64,000 nucleotides of DNA from Pseudonocardia sp. T1-2H (GTDB lineage Bacteria > Actinomycetota > Actinomycetes > Mycobacteriales > Pseudonocardiaceae). The first letter of the stretch is position 1. Each line of letters starts with the position of its first letter. The notes under the pieces were generated by a model that saw only the letters and a list, made by a program, of their open reading frames with translations, was not told the origin of the DNA and did not search any database. This document shows, piece after piece, positions 26,499 through 34,408 of this stretch. A program made the translations under genes and the position numbers. Location of the stretch: contig NZ_JBBPCL010000002.1 in assembly GCF_038039215.1 (NCBI RefSeq), positions 39,994-103,993 on the forward strand, read 5' to 3'.

Positions 26499-27421
26499 TG
26501 TCGCTGACCACGATCCGGGGCCGCGTCGTCGACCCCGGCCAGCAGCCGATCCCGGACGTGCAGGTGTCGGCGCGGCTGGTCGCCCCGACCGGCGCGTTCC
26601 TGACGGTGGACTCCACGTCGGAGATCACGACGTCGTCGACGACCCGCTCCGGAGCGGACGGGTACTGGACGCTGCAGCTGACCCCGCAGTCCGAGATCAC
26701 CCCGACCGGCACCTACTACCAGCTGCGGGTGGTGTCCCCGGCCGGGCCGCAGCTCCACTACCTCGAGGTCGACGTCTCCACGGACGTGATCGGGGTGGCT
26801 CAGGCGCTGATCGACCCGGCGCTGCTGCAGCCGTCCGGTGCGGCCGGCGCGATCGGCGGCACGGTCGGGCTCGTGTCCCCGGTGCCGGTGAAGGGTCCGC
26901 TCACCGACGACGAACTTCGCGCGGCCCCGGTGCAGGTCGCCGGGTCCGGGCCGCTCGCCCTGGACGCGACGCTCGCCGCTGTCCTCGCCGCGCTCGCCGG
27001 GACGCTGTCCGTCGGCGGGACGGTGCACGTCGACAACCCGACGGCCGCCCCGGAAACGGGGCTGGCGAAGGACTCGACGCTCGGGCTGATCCTCGCCGAG
27101 CTCACCGCGGCGGCCACCGAGGCGGCCGTGGACGCGGCGGCGAACGTCGTGATGCGGCAGGGGCAGATGTTCCCGCCGCGGGCGCTGCAGTACGCGCGGG
27201 ACAACCAGGACCGCCCGCTGACGATCATCGCGAACCAGCCGACCGTGACGTCGGTGCTGACGTGGGGCAACTCGACGCAGGCGAGCAGCGCCGTCCCCGG
27301 CGGCTACGCCACCTGGCACGGCACCGGCTCCCCGCAGGCTATCGACGCCCGCACGCAGCTCCGTGAGCTGTCCCAGCAGACCTTCAACTCTGTCCGCACC
27401 GACCGATGGGTGATCAGCTGA
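26498..27421 (+). CDS. virion protein with carboxypeptidase-regulatory-like N-terminal domain
   Basis: 307 residues; ATG 26498 overlaps the endolysin stop. Residues ~1-95 look like a transthyretin/CarboxypepD_reg-type beta sandwich (TIRGRVVDPGQQPIPDVQVSARL ... GYWTLQLTP). A helical Ala-rich middle (LDATLAAVLAALAGTL ... LGLILAELTAAATEAAVDAAANVV) may trimerise, and the end is beta-rich. This is a tail-fibre-like plan. It is odd that it lies after the lysis genes. Confidence 0.55.
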   Translation: MSLTTIRGRVVDPGQQPIPDVQVSARLVAPTGAFLTVDSTSEITTSSTTRSGADGYWTLQLTPQSEITPTGTYYQLRVVSPAGPQLHYLEVDVSTDVIGVAQALIDPALLQPSGAAGAIGGTVGLVSPVPVKGPLTDDELRAAPVQVAGSGPLALDATLAAVLAALAGTLSVGGTVHVDNPTAAPETGLAKDSTLGLILAELTAAATEAAVDAAANVVMRQGQMFPPRALQYARDNQDRPLTIIANQPTVTSVLTWGNSTQASSAVPGGYATWHGTGSPQAIDARTQLRELSQQTFNSVRTDRWVIS

Positions 27422-28878
27422 TGGCCGTCAACTACCGCTTCGCCCAGGGCGTCGACCTGCCGTCGTGGCACTGGCTCTCCGAGTTCCCGGCCGGCGCCAG
27501 CAACCCCGGGACCAGCAACGTCTATGACGGCAACCGGTACATCTACTGGGCGGTCCAGTACGGCACGACCACCGCGGGCACGGCGAGCACGACCCAGCTG
27601 TGGCGGTACTGCACCTGGACGAACGGCTGGCAGTTCCTCGCCGGCCTGACCGCCGGCAACCAGGGCATCGACCTGGAGTTCGACCCAGTCCGGAACGTTG
27701 TCTGGCTGACGATCGGCGCCGCCCTCACCGAGTGGCGCTACTTCAACCTGAACTCGACGTCGCTGACCCTGTGTGGGCTCACGACCGGCGCGTTCACGCT
27801 GTCGTCGGCGATCGCCACGGTGCTCCCGGCGACGGCCACGGTGGGCGCCTCCCTCGCCCTGATCAACGACCTGGAACTCGTGTCGACGTTCGACTCGGGG
27901 GCAGCCGCGGCGGGCTCGACGACGACGTCCATCGTGTCGGCCAACGCGCCGGGCACCTTCCTGGCGTCGATCGTGGGCCTGCAGATCCGGTTCACCTCCG
28001 GGGCGCTGGCCGGGCAGAAGCGGATCATCACCTCGGTCACCTCGCCGACGGTCCTCGGCGTGACCCGCGCGTTCGGCGGGGCACCCGCAGCCGCCGACAC
28101 GTGGGTGATCGAGGTGCCGTCCGACACGGCGGCCGCGGGCTCGACCACGACGACGCTCGTCACCACCGGCGGCCTCCCGGCCGGTGTCTTCGCGAACGCC
28201 GACGTCGTGATCACCGGCGGAACCGGTTCCGGGCAGCGCCGCCGGATCGGGTCGCACGACGCCACCACGCTCACCCTCGCCGGCGCAGTCGCCGGGAACC
28301 CGCGGACCGGGGCGTGGACGACCACGCCGGACGCGACGTCGACCTATCAGATCGTGCCGTCGTCGGACTTCCTGTACTTCCTAGTCGGCAACAACAGCAC
28401 CGCAGTCTGGAAGATCGACGTGATGGCCACGACCTTGGCGTGGACGGCGGTCGCCGCGCTCCCCGGCACAGCCAACGGCGGGGCGAACTTCATGCACCCG
28501 GCGAGCTCGGCCCCGTTCCGGCTGGTCGCGCTCCGCGGAAACGGCACCGCCAACATCTACTTCTACGACCCCGGGAACAACTCGTGGTCGACCCCGACGG
28601 TCCTCGCGGCGAGCGAGACGTTCACGACCGGCGCGTCCAGCGCCCTCATGCCCGGGCGCCGGAAGATGTTCATCCAGAAGGAGGGCAGCCCGCGCTGCTA
28701 CATCCTGGACCTCGTCACCGGGGCGCTCGACGGCGCCGGATTCATGCCGTACGCGTCCCCGGCCGGATACGACGGCCACCGCGCCCGGTACGTGAAGTCC
28801 GCGAGCGGCGTCGAATGGCTCTACCTGCTGAGGGCGGGCGGCCAGGAGTTCTACCGCCTCCCCGTGGAGTGGCTCTAG
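27421..28878 (+). CDS. beta-propeller-like virion protein
   Basis: 485 residues, ATG overlapping the previous stop. Repeated blade-like motifs are visible: NVYDGNRYIYWAVQYG, LWRYCTWTNGWQFLAGL, FLYFLVGNNSTAVWKIDV, FRLVALRGNGTANIYFYDPGNNSWSTPTVL and YILDLVTGALDGAGFM. These resemble Kelch-type propellers with a glycine/threonine-rich insertion (~residues 150-300) of paired beta segments. Probably a distal tail or fibre protein binding the host surface. A strong terminator closes the operon. Confidence 0.6.
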   Translation: MAVNYRFAQGVDLPSWHWLSEFPAGASNPGTSNVYDGNRYIYWAVQYGTTTAGTASTTQLWRYCTWTNGWQFLAGLTAGNQGIDLEFDPVRNVVWLTIGAALTEWRYFNLNSTSLTLCGLTTGAFTLSSAIATVLPATATVGASLALINDLELVSTFDSGAAAAGSTTTSIVSANAPGTFLASIVGLQIRFTSGALAGQKRIITSVTSPTVLGVTRAFGGAPAAADTWVIEVPSDTAAAGSTTTTLVTTGGLPAGVFANADVVITGGTGSGQRRRIGSHDATTLTLAGAVAGNPRTGAWTTTPDATSTYQIVPSSDFLYFLVGNNSTAVWKIDVMATTLAWTAVAALPGTANGGANFMHPASSAPFRLVALRGNGTANIYFYDPGNNSWSTPTVLAASETFTTGASSALMPGRRKMFIQKEGSPRCYILDLVTGALDGAGFMPYASPAGYDGHRARYVKSASGVEWLYLLRAGGQEFYRLPVEWL

Positions 28879-28893
28879 TAGGACTGAACGACT

Positions 28894-28931
28894 GAGCCCC
28901 GGCTCGCCTTCGTGGCGGGCCGGGGCTCTTT
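28894..28931 (+). terminator. terminator at end of the structural/lysis operon
   Basis: A 15-bp stem with one G-T pair (28894-28908 with 28914-28928), loop TTCGT and TTT tail. It separates the plus-strand virion genes from the convergent partition genes and may work both ways. Confidence 0.85.
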
Positions 28932-28957
28932 CGTCGTTCCGGGGGTCGACTCTTATT

Positions 28958-28980
28958 AGAGACGCGTCAGTCGCGTCTCT
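28958..28980 (-). terminator. hairpin over the end of the ParB-like gene
   Basis: A perfect 9-bp stem (AGAGACGCG at 28958-28966 with 28972-28980), 5-base loop, covering the last codons and stop of the minus-strand gene. No T tract. A similar palindrome, AGAGACGCCTCTCT, lies in the centromere-like region near 30470, so it could instead be a protein-binding site. Confidence 0.45.
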
Positions 28981-29482
28981 TGCGTCGCTTGGGCGGTGGA
29001 GGCATCCGGAACACCTGCCCGTCGTTGTAGCGCTGCTCCAGGTCCTCGGCTGCCTCCAGCATCAGCTGCTGGACGCCCTGCGACATGTTCTCCGGGACTA
29101 GGCCCATCGCCTCCGGGTTCCGGGATGCCCAGAAGATCGCCGCCCGGTACCGGGCGTATACCTCGTTCGCCAGGTAGAAGCTGCGGTAGTCGTTGCTCTC
29201 CTGCGGGTAGTTCGGGTCCTCCGTCGCCAGCACCACCGGTGGTGTCGCGGCCCTCGGCTTCCGTGCCCGCGCGCGCGGCCTCGGCGGCGCGCTGGCGGGC
29301 TCTGCGGCCGGTTCGGGGGCCTCGTCCTCCCCTGGCGCCTCGTCGGCGGCAGGCGCCTCCTCGGCAGGCTCGGGCTCCACCGCGGCGGGTGCGGCTGGCG
29401 GTTCCGCGCGGGGTGCGGGCGGCGGCTGCTCGTCCGGGTTGATGACGAGGCGGTTCTGCAGGGCGCGACCCTTCCCGCTCAA
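28967..29482 (-). CDS. small ParB-like partition partner
   Basis: 171 residues, start overlapping the parA stop (ATGA-type). The N-terminal ~75 residues are disordered, Pro/Glu/Ala rich; a basic patch (RPRARARKPRAA) precedes a compact C-terminal helical domain (NDYRSFYLANEVYARYRAAIFWASRNPEAMGLVPENMSQGVQQLMLEAAEDLEQRYN) and a basic tail. There is no classic ParB HTH, but a small gene coupled to parA, with the repeat array upstream of parA, fits type Ib partition, in which a small centromere-binding protein also represses the operon. Assignment is by context. Confidence 0.55.
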   Translation of the reverse strand: MSGKGRALQNRLVINPDEQPPPAPRAEPPAAPAAVEPEPAEEAPAADEAPGEDEAPEPAAEPASAPPRPRARARKPRAATPPVVLATEDPNYPQESNDYRSFYLANEVYARYRAAIFWASRNPEAMGLVPENMSQGVQQLMLEAAEDLEQRYNDGQVFRMPPPPKRRKRRD

Positions 29483-30297
29483 CGCAGCACCCCGTCGCCG
29501 TGGTCGCCGCGCTGCATGAGATCCCGCTCGAGGAACGCCCGGAAGATGCGGGCCAGGCCGGCGGACGCGACGTCGCGGCGGTCGCCGAGCCGGTCGAGCA
29601 GCTGGAAGGCTTCGTTCACCGCGGTCCGGCGCGGGACCTCGGCGCGGACCTGGTCGCCGAACTCCTCATAGACCTTCCCGTGGATGGCCTCCTCGATGCC
29701 GGACCGGAGGTCGAACCCCGACAGCACGACGCCGGCCCACCGGAGCGGGTGCGCGCGCTGGATGCGCTCCACGCGGGTCCGGGCTTCGAGCGCCTTCCGG
29801 ACGGCGTCGGTGGTCGGCGCGATCGGCGCGTACGACACGTCAGCCGCGTACATCGCCAGCGTCACGAGGGAACCCGTCCGGCCGCCGGTGTCGAACAGGA
29901 CCAGGTCGTACTGGTCGTAGAGCTTCGCGGCGGTGAGGATGTCCCGCAGGAGCCAGGTGTCCGGGATCGAGACTTGGCTGATGCCCGTCAGGCTCGCCCC
30001 GGCCGGCAAGAGGTCCACGCCGTCCCACGGGGTGCTGACGATCTCCCCTGCGACGCGCTTGGCTCCCTTCTCGGCGTCTCCCTCGCCTGCGGTGACCCCG
30101 GCGTCCTCGAACACGGAGCCGAGACCGGTCGAGTGCTGCGGGACGCCGAAGCGGTTCGACAGGTTCCGCTCCGGGTCGACGTCGACGAGCAGGGTGTGCA
30201 GGCCAGCGCGGGACGCCTCCCCTGCCATGGTCATCTGCCACAGCGTCTTCGCCGTGCCGCCCTTTCCTGACAGCACGACGGCTGCTGGTGCGCTCAT
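29479..30297 (-). CDS. parA: ParA-family partition ATPase
   Basis: 272 residues. The deviant Walker A motif K12-GGTAK17-T is at the very start, as in small type Ib ParA proteins lacking an N-terminal HTH. Further motifs are LLVDVDPERNLSNRFG (A' region) and DLVLFDTGGRTGSLVTLAMYAAD (Walker B). It would segregate a low-copy plasmid form of the element by patterning on the nucleoid. It forms an operon with the small downstream gene, and the repeat array lies in its upstream region. Confidence 0.9.
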   Translation of the reverse strand: MSAPAAVVLSGKGGTAKTLWQMTMAGEASRAGLHTLLVDVDPERNLSNRFGVPQHSTGLGSVFEDAGVTAGEGDAEKGAKRVAGEIVSTPWDGVDLLPAGASLTGISQVSIPDTWLLRDILTAAKLYDQYDLVLFDTGGRTGSLVTLAMYAADVSYAPIAPTTDAVRKALEARTRVERIQRAHPLRWAGVVLSGFDLRSGIEEAIHGKVYEEFGDQVRAEVPRRTAVNEAFQLLDRLGDRRDVASAGLARIFRAFLERDLMQRGDHGDGVLR

Positions 30298-30404
30298 GTC
30301 TCTGCCTTCCGATGCGCGAGAGGTATCCGAGGCGTGGGCAGTAAGCCTCGCCTGGCACGCGTGGTTAGCGACGCACCATAGCGGGGCGTCTGAAGTGAGC
30401 TACG

Positions 30405-30625
30405 CATATCGGGTGTGGGGGGCGTGTCGGGCGACCGACGGGTCTCGGGCGTCTCTGATCCGTCTTATGAGAGACGCCTCTCTCGTCATTGACGCTGGTA
30501 ACACCTCGCTCACGTCTCGGGTGTGCCAGGTATCTCGGGCCTCTCGGGTGTCCCACACGTGGCACCTGTCTCGGGCGTGCCGGGCATGGCACCTGTCTCG
30601 GGAGTGTCGGGTATCTCGGGTCTCC
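30405..30625. repeat. CTCGGG direct-repeat array, candidate centromere (parS)
   Basis: Ten copies of TCGGG, seven of them CTCGGG and usually followed by a GT or GTG-type base pair, lie in ~215 bases upstream of parA. A short palindrome AGAGACGCCTCTCT sits within the array near 30470. Irregular spacing and position match centromeres of type Ib partition loci, which often overlap the par promoter. The segment has no plausible gene. Confidence 0.6.
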
Positions 30626-30635
30626 GAACACAGAA

Positions 30636-30667
30636 ACGCCCGGCCAGACCGAGGTCTGACCGGGCGT
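30636..30667 (-). terminator. terminator after the 115-residue gene
   Basis: A 15-bp stem with one mismatch (30636-30650 with 30653-30667); read on the minus strand it is followed by TTTC. It ends the message of the upstream minus-strand gene before the repeat array. Confidence 0.65.
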
Positions 30668-30690
30668 CCGGGCGCTGCAGAGGGGAGGAG

Positions 30691-31038
30691 CTACGCGGCC
30701 TTCTGGCTCGGGTTGTGCCCGGCCTGGAAGGCGCGCCGGGCGGCGGGCCGCTCGGTGATGCGGGTCTGCATCGTCGCGAGCGCCATCCCGGTCGCCGCCA
30801 TGAGCCGCTTCCAGCCCAGCCAGCCCTGGTTCTCCTGGTTCTTCGCCTCGGCGAGGGTGCGCTCCCACGCGGCCTCGGCGGCGATCCACAGGTGCTGGGC
30901 GCTGGACAGGCGGAGGAGGCGGGCCTCCTGCGTGGTGTCCTCGGTGTCGCCGGCCCGCGCGTAGTCGTCGATCATCGCCATGATCTCGCGAGCCCGGCTG
31001 TCCGGCTCGTGCTTCGGCAGCGGCAGGGGCTTGGCCAT
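30691..31038 (-). CDS. small helical protein upstream of the par locus
   Basis: 115 residues, ATG 31038. Entirely helical in appearance (SRAREIMAMIDDYARAGDTEDTTQEARLLRLSSAQHLWIAAEAAWERTLAEAKNQENQGW...) with a basic C terminus. No family recognised. It has its own terminator and an operator-like sequence upstream, so it is likely a separately controlled plasmid maintenance or regulatory gene. Confidence 0.6.
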   Translation of the reverse strand: MAKPLPLPKHEPDSRAREIMAMIDDYARAGDTEDTTQEARLLRLSSAQHLWIAAEAAWERTLAEAKNQENQGWLGWKRLMAATGMALATMQTRITERPAARRAFQAGHNPSQKAA

Positions 31039-31061
31039 GACGGTGTCCTTCCGAGGTGGTG

Positions 31062-31080
31062 GGTCCGGTTTACTGGTACA
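31062..31080 (+). promoter_or_regulatory. operator-like site resembling the repeated 19-mer
   Basis: GGTCCGGTTTACTGGTACA matches 16 of 19 positions of GGTACGGTTTACCGGTACC, the inverted repeat in five minus-strand promoters of the accessory block. It lies 24-42 bases upstream of the 115-residue gene, in opposite orientation. Confidence 0.4.
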
Positions 31081-31122
31081 GCGTAACTCAGCGCATGCCC
31101 GCTGGCCAGAGGGGCGCGCCGA

Positions 31123-31935
31123 TCAGATCCGACGCGGAAGGGTGGCGCGGGCGTCCTCGCCCCAGTCCGCGAACGCGGAGAGCCGCTCGAACAGGGCCCG
31201 ATACTCCTCGACGTCGCCCGGCTCCTCGAACATCGCCGTGGCCGTCCACAGCCCGACCATGACCGATGGCGGCGAGTCGTAGATGTCGAAGCCGTGCAGC
31301 GGGAGGACGTCCACGCCGCGGTCCGCCGGGATGTACCCGATGCGGAAGTTCGGCCAGGTCAAAGCGTCGTGGACCCGGTTGATCTGCTCGGCCATCGTGG
31401 CGGCGCCACCGATCTGCCAGTCGAACGCGCCCGCGGCGAGGAGCACCGTGTGCTGCGTCGTGCCCTGCCGGGCTTCCTCCTGCCGCCGCGCTCGACCGAG
31501 GACGCCGAGCTCCACCTGCTCGGGCGGGAATCCGCCGGACTCGAAGATGGCCCGCGCGTACCCCGGGGCCTGCAGCAGCCCGGGGACGGCGGCCGGTTGG
31601 AACCCGGCGACGTGCCCCGAGTCGCGCTCGAGCTTCGCGACCCGGTCCTGCACGGCCGCCGGGTCCCGGTTGATGACGAGGCGCCGGTTCAGCTCGCGCA
31701 CTCCGGTCACCATCGCCAGCAGCTCGTCGCGCTCCGGACCGGCCAGCTCGTAGACGTCGGCCAGGGCCTCGACGTCGGCCAGGGTCGGGACGTTCCGGCC
31801 GGTCTCCATCCGGGACACCTTCGACTGGGAGAACCTGGCGCGCTTGCCGGCCTCCGAAGTAGAGAGCCCTGCGGCGTCGCGATGACGCCGCAGGGCTCCG
31901 CCGAGGTCTTCCCGGCTTGGTCGTGCGGGTGGCAT
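31123..31935 (-). CDS. Scr1-type XRE regulator with DUF5753
   Basis: 270 residues. Residues ~8-70 form an XRE helix-turn-helix (LGGALRRHRDAAGLSTSEAGKRARFSQSKVSRMETGRNVPTLADVEALADVY). Residues ~95-265 match DUF5753, the ligand/partner domain of Streptomyces Scr1-like regulators: VAGFQPAAVPGLLQAPGYARAIFE, GRARRQEE, LLAAGAFDWQIGG and FDIYDSPPSVMVGLWTA. Such regulators usually work with a small partner gene and act as toxin-antitoxin-like or developmental switches. It lies 7 bases downstream of a DUF6879 gene in one operon. Confidence 0.88.
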   Translation of the reverse strand: MPPARPSREDLGGALRRHRDAAGLSTSEAGKRARFSQSKVSRMETGRNVPTLADVEALADVYELAGPERDELLAMVTGVRELNRRLVINRDPAAVQDRVAKLERDSGHVAGFQPAAVPGLLQAPGYARAIFESGGFPPEQVELGVLGRARRQEEARQGTTQHTVLLAAGAFDWQIGGAATMAEQINRVHDALTWPNFRIGYIPADRGVDVLPLHGFDIYDSPPSVMVGLWTATAMFEEPGDVEEYRALFERLSAFADWGEDARATLPRRI

Positions 31936-31942
31936 GTTCCCC

Positions 31943-32665
31943 TCAGGCTGCTCTGGCGCCTCGGCGGTACTGCGGGTGCGCAGCCCACCATTCGTGCAGG
32001 TCCGTGCCCATCTGCCACGCCGACTCGGCGAGCACGACGTAGGCGGCAGCCGTCTCGGCGGCCGCCGCGGTGACGCCGAGCAGTCGGCCGTCCGCGTCGT
32101 AGTGCGAGCGGGCGACGTGGATGCCGTCGACGGCCCAGAAGTCGCCGAGGCGGAGCATGCCCTCGACCTCCGGGTGCTCGACGAGGTCGAGAATCCGGAT
32201 CTGCTCGCCTGCGCCGGCGCACAGCCGGTACGGGCGGTCCAGCTCGTACTGCAGGGCCTCGGTCAGCGGGGTCCGGAGCACGTGGAGGCGCCGCCATGCG
32301 CGGCCGTCGGCGACGTCGCCCCGGACGTGGTCGGCCCAGGCGAGCTGGTCGGCGGTCCAGTGGTCGTCGTGGCCGTCCCGCCAGCGCGGGTAGTCCTCGG
32401 CCTCGACGTCGGCCGCGTACCGGTCCAGCGTCTCGACGTGCAGGAGGTCCCGGGTGTGCCGGGCTCCGACCCACGCGCCGAGGTCCGGGACGGAGAGGTC
32501 CGCGAGCTCGGGGAGCATCGCGCCGTCGAGGAAGATCTTCGCCTCGCCGTCGGGGACGGCCGGGTCGGTCACGGCGTCGCCGGTCAACAGGAACCCTCCC
32601 TCGGTCGGCTCGATGCGCGGACAGTTGAAGCCCGTACCGCACTGGTCGCGGAGCGTGTACGTCAT
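31943..32665 (-). CDS. DUF6879-like partner of the Scr1-type regulator
   Basis: 240 residues. The C-terminal ~170 residues match the DUF6879 plan: LLHVETLDRYAADVEAEDYPRWRDG, VRGDVADGRAWRRLHVLRTPLTEALQYELDRPY, AGEQIRILD and LGDFWAVDGIHVARSHYDADGRLLG. The N-terminal ~40 residues (CGTGFNCPRIEPTEGGFLLTGDAVTDP) resemble a short DUF397-like segment. In actinobacteria DUF6879 genes commonly neighbour Scr1/DUF5753 regulators. Probable role: partner or effector of the downstream regulator, perhaps in immunity of the element. Confidence 0.75.
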   Translation of the reverse strand: MTYTLRDQCGTGFNCPRIEPTEGGFLLTGDAVTDPAVPDGEAKIFLDGAMLPELADLSVPDLGAWVGARHTRDLLHVETLDRYAADVEAEDYPRWRDGHDDHWTADQLAWADHVRGDVADGRAWRRLHVLRTPLTEALQYELDRPYRLCAGAGEQIRILDLVEHPEVEGMLRLGDFWAVDGIHVARSHYDADGRLLGVTAAAAETAAAYVVLAESAWQMGTDLHEWWAAHPQYRRGARAA

Positions 32666-32945
32666 GGGGGTCCCCTCCCAGGCTGACGGGTGATCGCTGC
32701 CCAGTGTCGGGGGTCCGGGCCGGTCTAGTCAATCTCAACGTGCATTACGCCATGCGGGTGGCAGCGCTCCTCCTGGCTTGCGCTCGATGCAGATTGAGTG
32801 TGCATACTCGGACTCAGCGGTCGCCCCACCGGCCGGACCGAGGTCCCCCTTCGGGTCCCTGGTGGGGCGGCCGGATCCCGTCCTCGCGTGCGCGCACCGG
32901 CGCGCGCACGGGTCCGCGCACGTCAACCCGAAGGAGAGACCGCCA
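32666..32945. promoter_or_regulatory. divergent promoter region between regulator pair and transfer cluster
   Basis: A 280-base gap separating divergent operons. It holds a spaced inverted repeat, AATCT (32731-32735) with AGATT (32791-32795), each next to a TGCAT, and a possible plus-strand -10 (GCATACT near 32802). The frame of the following gene is open through part of it, but the strong AAGGAG at 32931 argues for start 32946. A likely control point for transfer genes by the Scr1-type regulator. Confidence 0.45.
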
Positions 32946-33914
32946 GTGAGCTGGTCGAAGGTCCGCACCGCTATCCGCGCTGCGTGGTGCTGGGTCGTCG
33001 ACAGCACGCCGCTCGTGGTGTCGCTGGTCGCCGTCGCCGGGGTCGCCGCGTGGATGTCGTTCGACGCGATCGCGGCGCTCGCGGTCCGGTGCGGCATGAA
33101 CCCGGCCACGGCGTGGCGGGTCCCGGTCCTCATCGACGTCGGAGCGTTCGGCGGGACGGTCGCGTGGCGGTCCCGCCGGCTCGACCCGGAGCGCGTCGAG
33201 TTCGGCCGGAAGCTCGCGCTCGTCCTCCTCGGCGTCTCGATGATCGCGAACGGCGTCGAGCACGGAGCCGAGGGGATCGAGCGTCAGGTCGCGTTCGGCT
33301 GGGTGGTGGCGACGATCCTGCTGTCCCTCCTGGCGCCGCCGATCCTGGCGGCGATGCTCCACCTGGCGACGTCGCCTCGCCCGCGGCTGGCGGCTGGCGC
33401 CAAGGCTGGCGCTGGCGAGCTGGCGGCGGCTGGCGCTGGCGAGCTGGCGACGGCTGGCGCGGAGGACCTGGCGCCCGCTGGCGCGGACGAGCTGGTGCCC
33501 GCTGGCGCGGAGGACCTGGTGCCCGCTGGCGCTGGTGCTGGCGCCGCTGGCGCGGCTGGCGCTGGCGCGGCTGGCGAGGACCAGCTGGCGGCTGGCGCGG
33601 GGGCTGGTGCCCCGGCTGGTGCTGGCGCTGGCGCGCCTGGCGCTGGCGACTGGCGCCAGGAGGACCAGGAGGACGAGCGCCAGGAGGACCAGGAGGACCA
33701 GCCTGCCGACGAGGACGACGAGCGCCAGGACGACGAGGAGCCGCCGGCCGAGCCGGCTAGCGACGACTTCCTCCTCCACCGGGCGGCACGTCTGGTCGCT
33801 GAGGGTGCCGGCCGCCCGACGCTCATGCGCGAGCTCGGCGTGAAGGACCACGTGGCGAAGAAGCTGCTGAAGGAGATCGACCGGCGCGGGCTCGCGAAGA
33901 AGCGGGGCGCGTGA
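32946..33914 (+). CDS. DUF2637 (Spd-like) membrane protein with C-terminal winged helix
   Basis: 322 residues; GTG 32946 with AAGGAG 10 bases upstream. Four hydrophobic segments within residues ~17-140 (STPLVVSLVAVAGVAAWMSFDAI; VLIDVGAFGGTVAW; LALVLLGVSMIANGVEHGAEG; FGWVVATILLSLLAPPILAAML) match DUF2637, a family found with Streptomyces plasmid transfer/spread proteins. A long Ala/Gly/Glu linker built from CTGGCG repeats follows, then an acidic Gln/Asp stretch and a winged-helix-like end (FLLHRAARLVAEGAGRPTLMRELGVKDHVAKKLLKEIDRRGLAKK). It probably supports intermycelial DNA transfer at the membrane, with DNA contact through the C terminus. Confidence 0.8.
   Translation: MSWSKVRTAIRAAWCWVVDSTPLVVSLVAVAGVAAWMSFDAIAALAVRCGMNPATAWRVPVLIDVGAFGGTVAWRSRRLDPERVEFGRKLALVLLGVSMIANGVEHGAEGIERQVAFGWVVATILLSLLAPPILAAMLHLATSPRPRLAAGAKAGAGELAAAGAGELATAGAEDLAPAGADELVPAGAEDLVPAGAGAGAAGAAGAGAAGEDQLAAGAGAGAPAGAGAGAPGAGDWRQEDQEDERQEDQEDQPADEDDERQDDEEPPAEPASDDFLLHRAARLVAEGAGRPTLMRELGVKDHVAKKLLKEIDRRGLAKKRGA
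33361..33660 (+). repeat. CTGGCG-saturated tract A
   Basis: About 26 copies of CTGGCG on the plus strand in 300 bases, plus several CTGGTG variants. They are read in at least two frames within the same gene (CTG-GCG as Leu-Ala and gCT-GGC-G as Ala-Gly), so the conserved unit is DNA rather than a peptide. A second tract lies at 35361-35700. Confidence 0.75.
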
Positions 33915-34141
33915 TGGCCGTCGAGCTGGTCAAGTGTCGGGTCCGGCGGTCGGGCTACCCGATCGAGCGCGGTGATCTTTCCGTGCATGTGGATCTCGAA
34001 GACGGCGATACCGAGCAGATATTGAAAAGCGTTCTCAGAAAGGCAGCCGAGCGAGATGGCAGATCCCTCCTTAGTGAATACGAATTAGATGTGTTTGACC
34101 GTTTTGGCGAAATCACCACTACCTACGTAATTCCGGATTAA
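33914..34141 (+). CDS. small protein of atypical base composition
   Basis: 75 residues from ATG 33914 (overlapping the previous stop; GTG 33911 also possible). Sequence VELVKCRVRRSGYPIERGDLSVHVDLEDGDTEQILKSVLRKAAERDGRSLLSEYELDVFDRFGEITTTYVIPD looks like a compact alpha/beta protein. The second half has AT-rich codons (for example GAATACGAATTAGATGTG) unlike its neighbours, suggesting recent import. Function unknown. Confidence 0.6.
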   Translation: MAVELVKCRVRRSGYPIERGDLSVHVDLEDGDTEQILKSVLRKAAERDGRSLLSEYELDVFDRFGEITTTYVIPD

Positions 34142-34156
34142 GGAAAGGCGGCGACC

Positions 34157-34408
34157 ATGCCAGGCAAGCGAAAGCTCGCAGGAAAGGCGCTCGGGCCCAT
34201 CGCCCGCGCTGCCCGCCGGGCCGCGCACTTCGACGCCGAGTGCGCCCGGGCGGCAACCCCGGACGCACAGGTCCGGGTCCGCGGCGAACACCTCGCCGCC
34301 GTCATCCGGCACGCACCACCCGGGCTCGCTCCTCTCGCCGCCGAGCAGGCCCTCACCGCGATCACCGCGCTCATCGCCGACATCGAGAGGCTGGGAATCC
34401 CCGCATGA
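34157..34408 (+). CDS. small basic protein of the transfer cluster
   Basis: 83 residues, ATG 34157 with AGGAAAGG upstream. A basic N terminus (GKRKLAGKALGPIARAARRAAHF) is followed by two helices (RVRGEHLAAVIRHAPPGLAPLAAEQALTAITALIADIERLG). Stop overlaps the next start (ATGA). No family recognised. Confidence 0.6.
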   Translation: MPGKRKLAGKALGPIARAARRAAHFDAECARAATPDAQVRVRGEHLAAVIRHAPPGLAPLAAEQALTAITALIADIERLGIPA

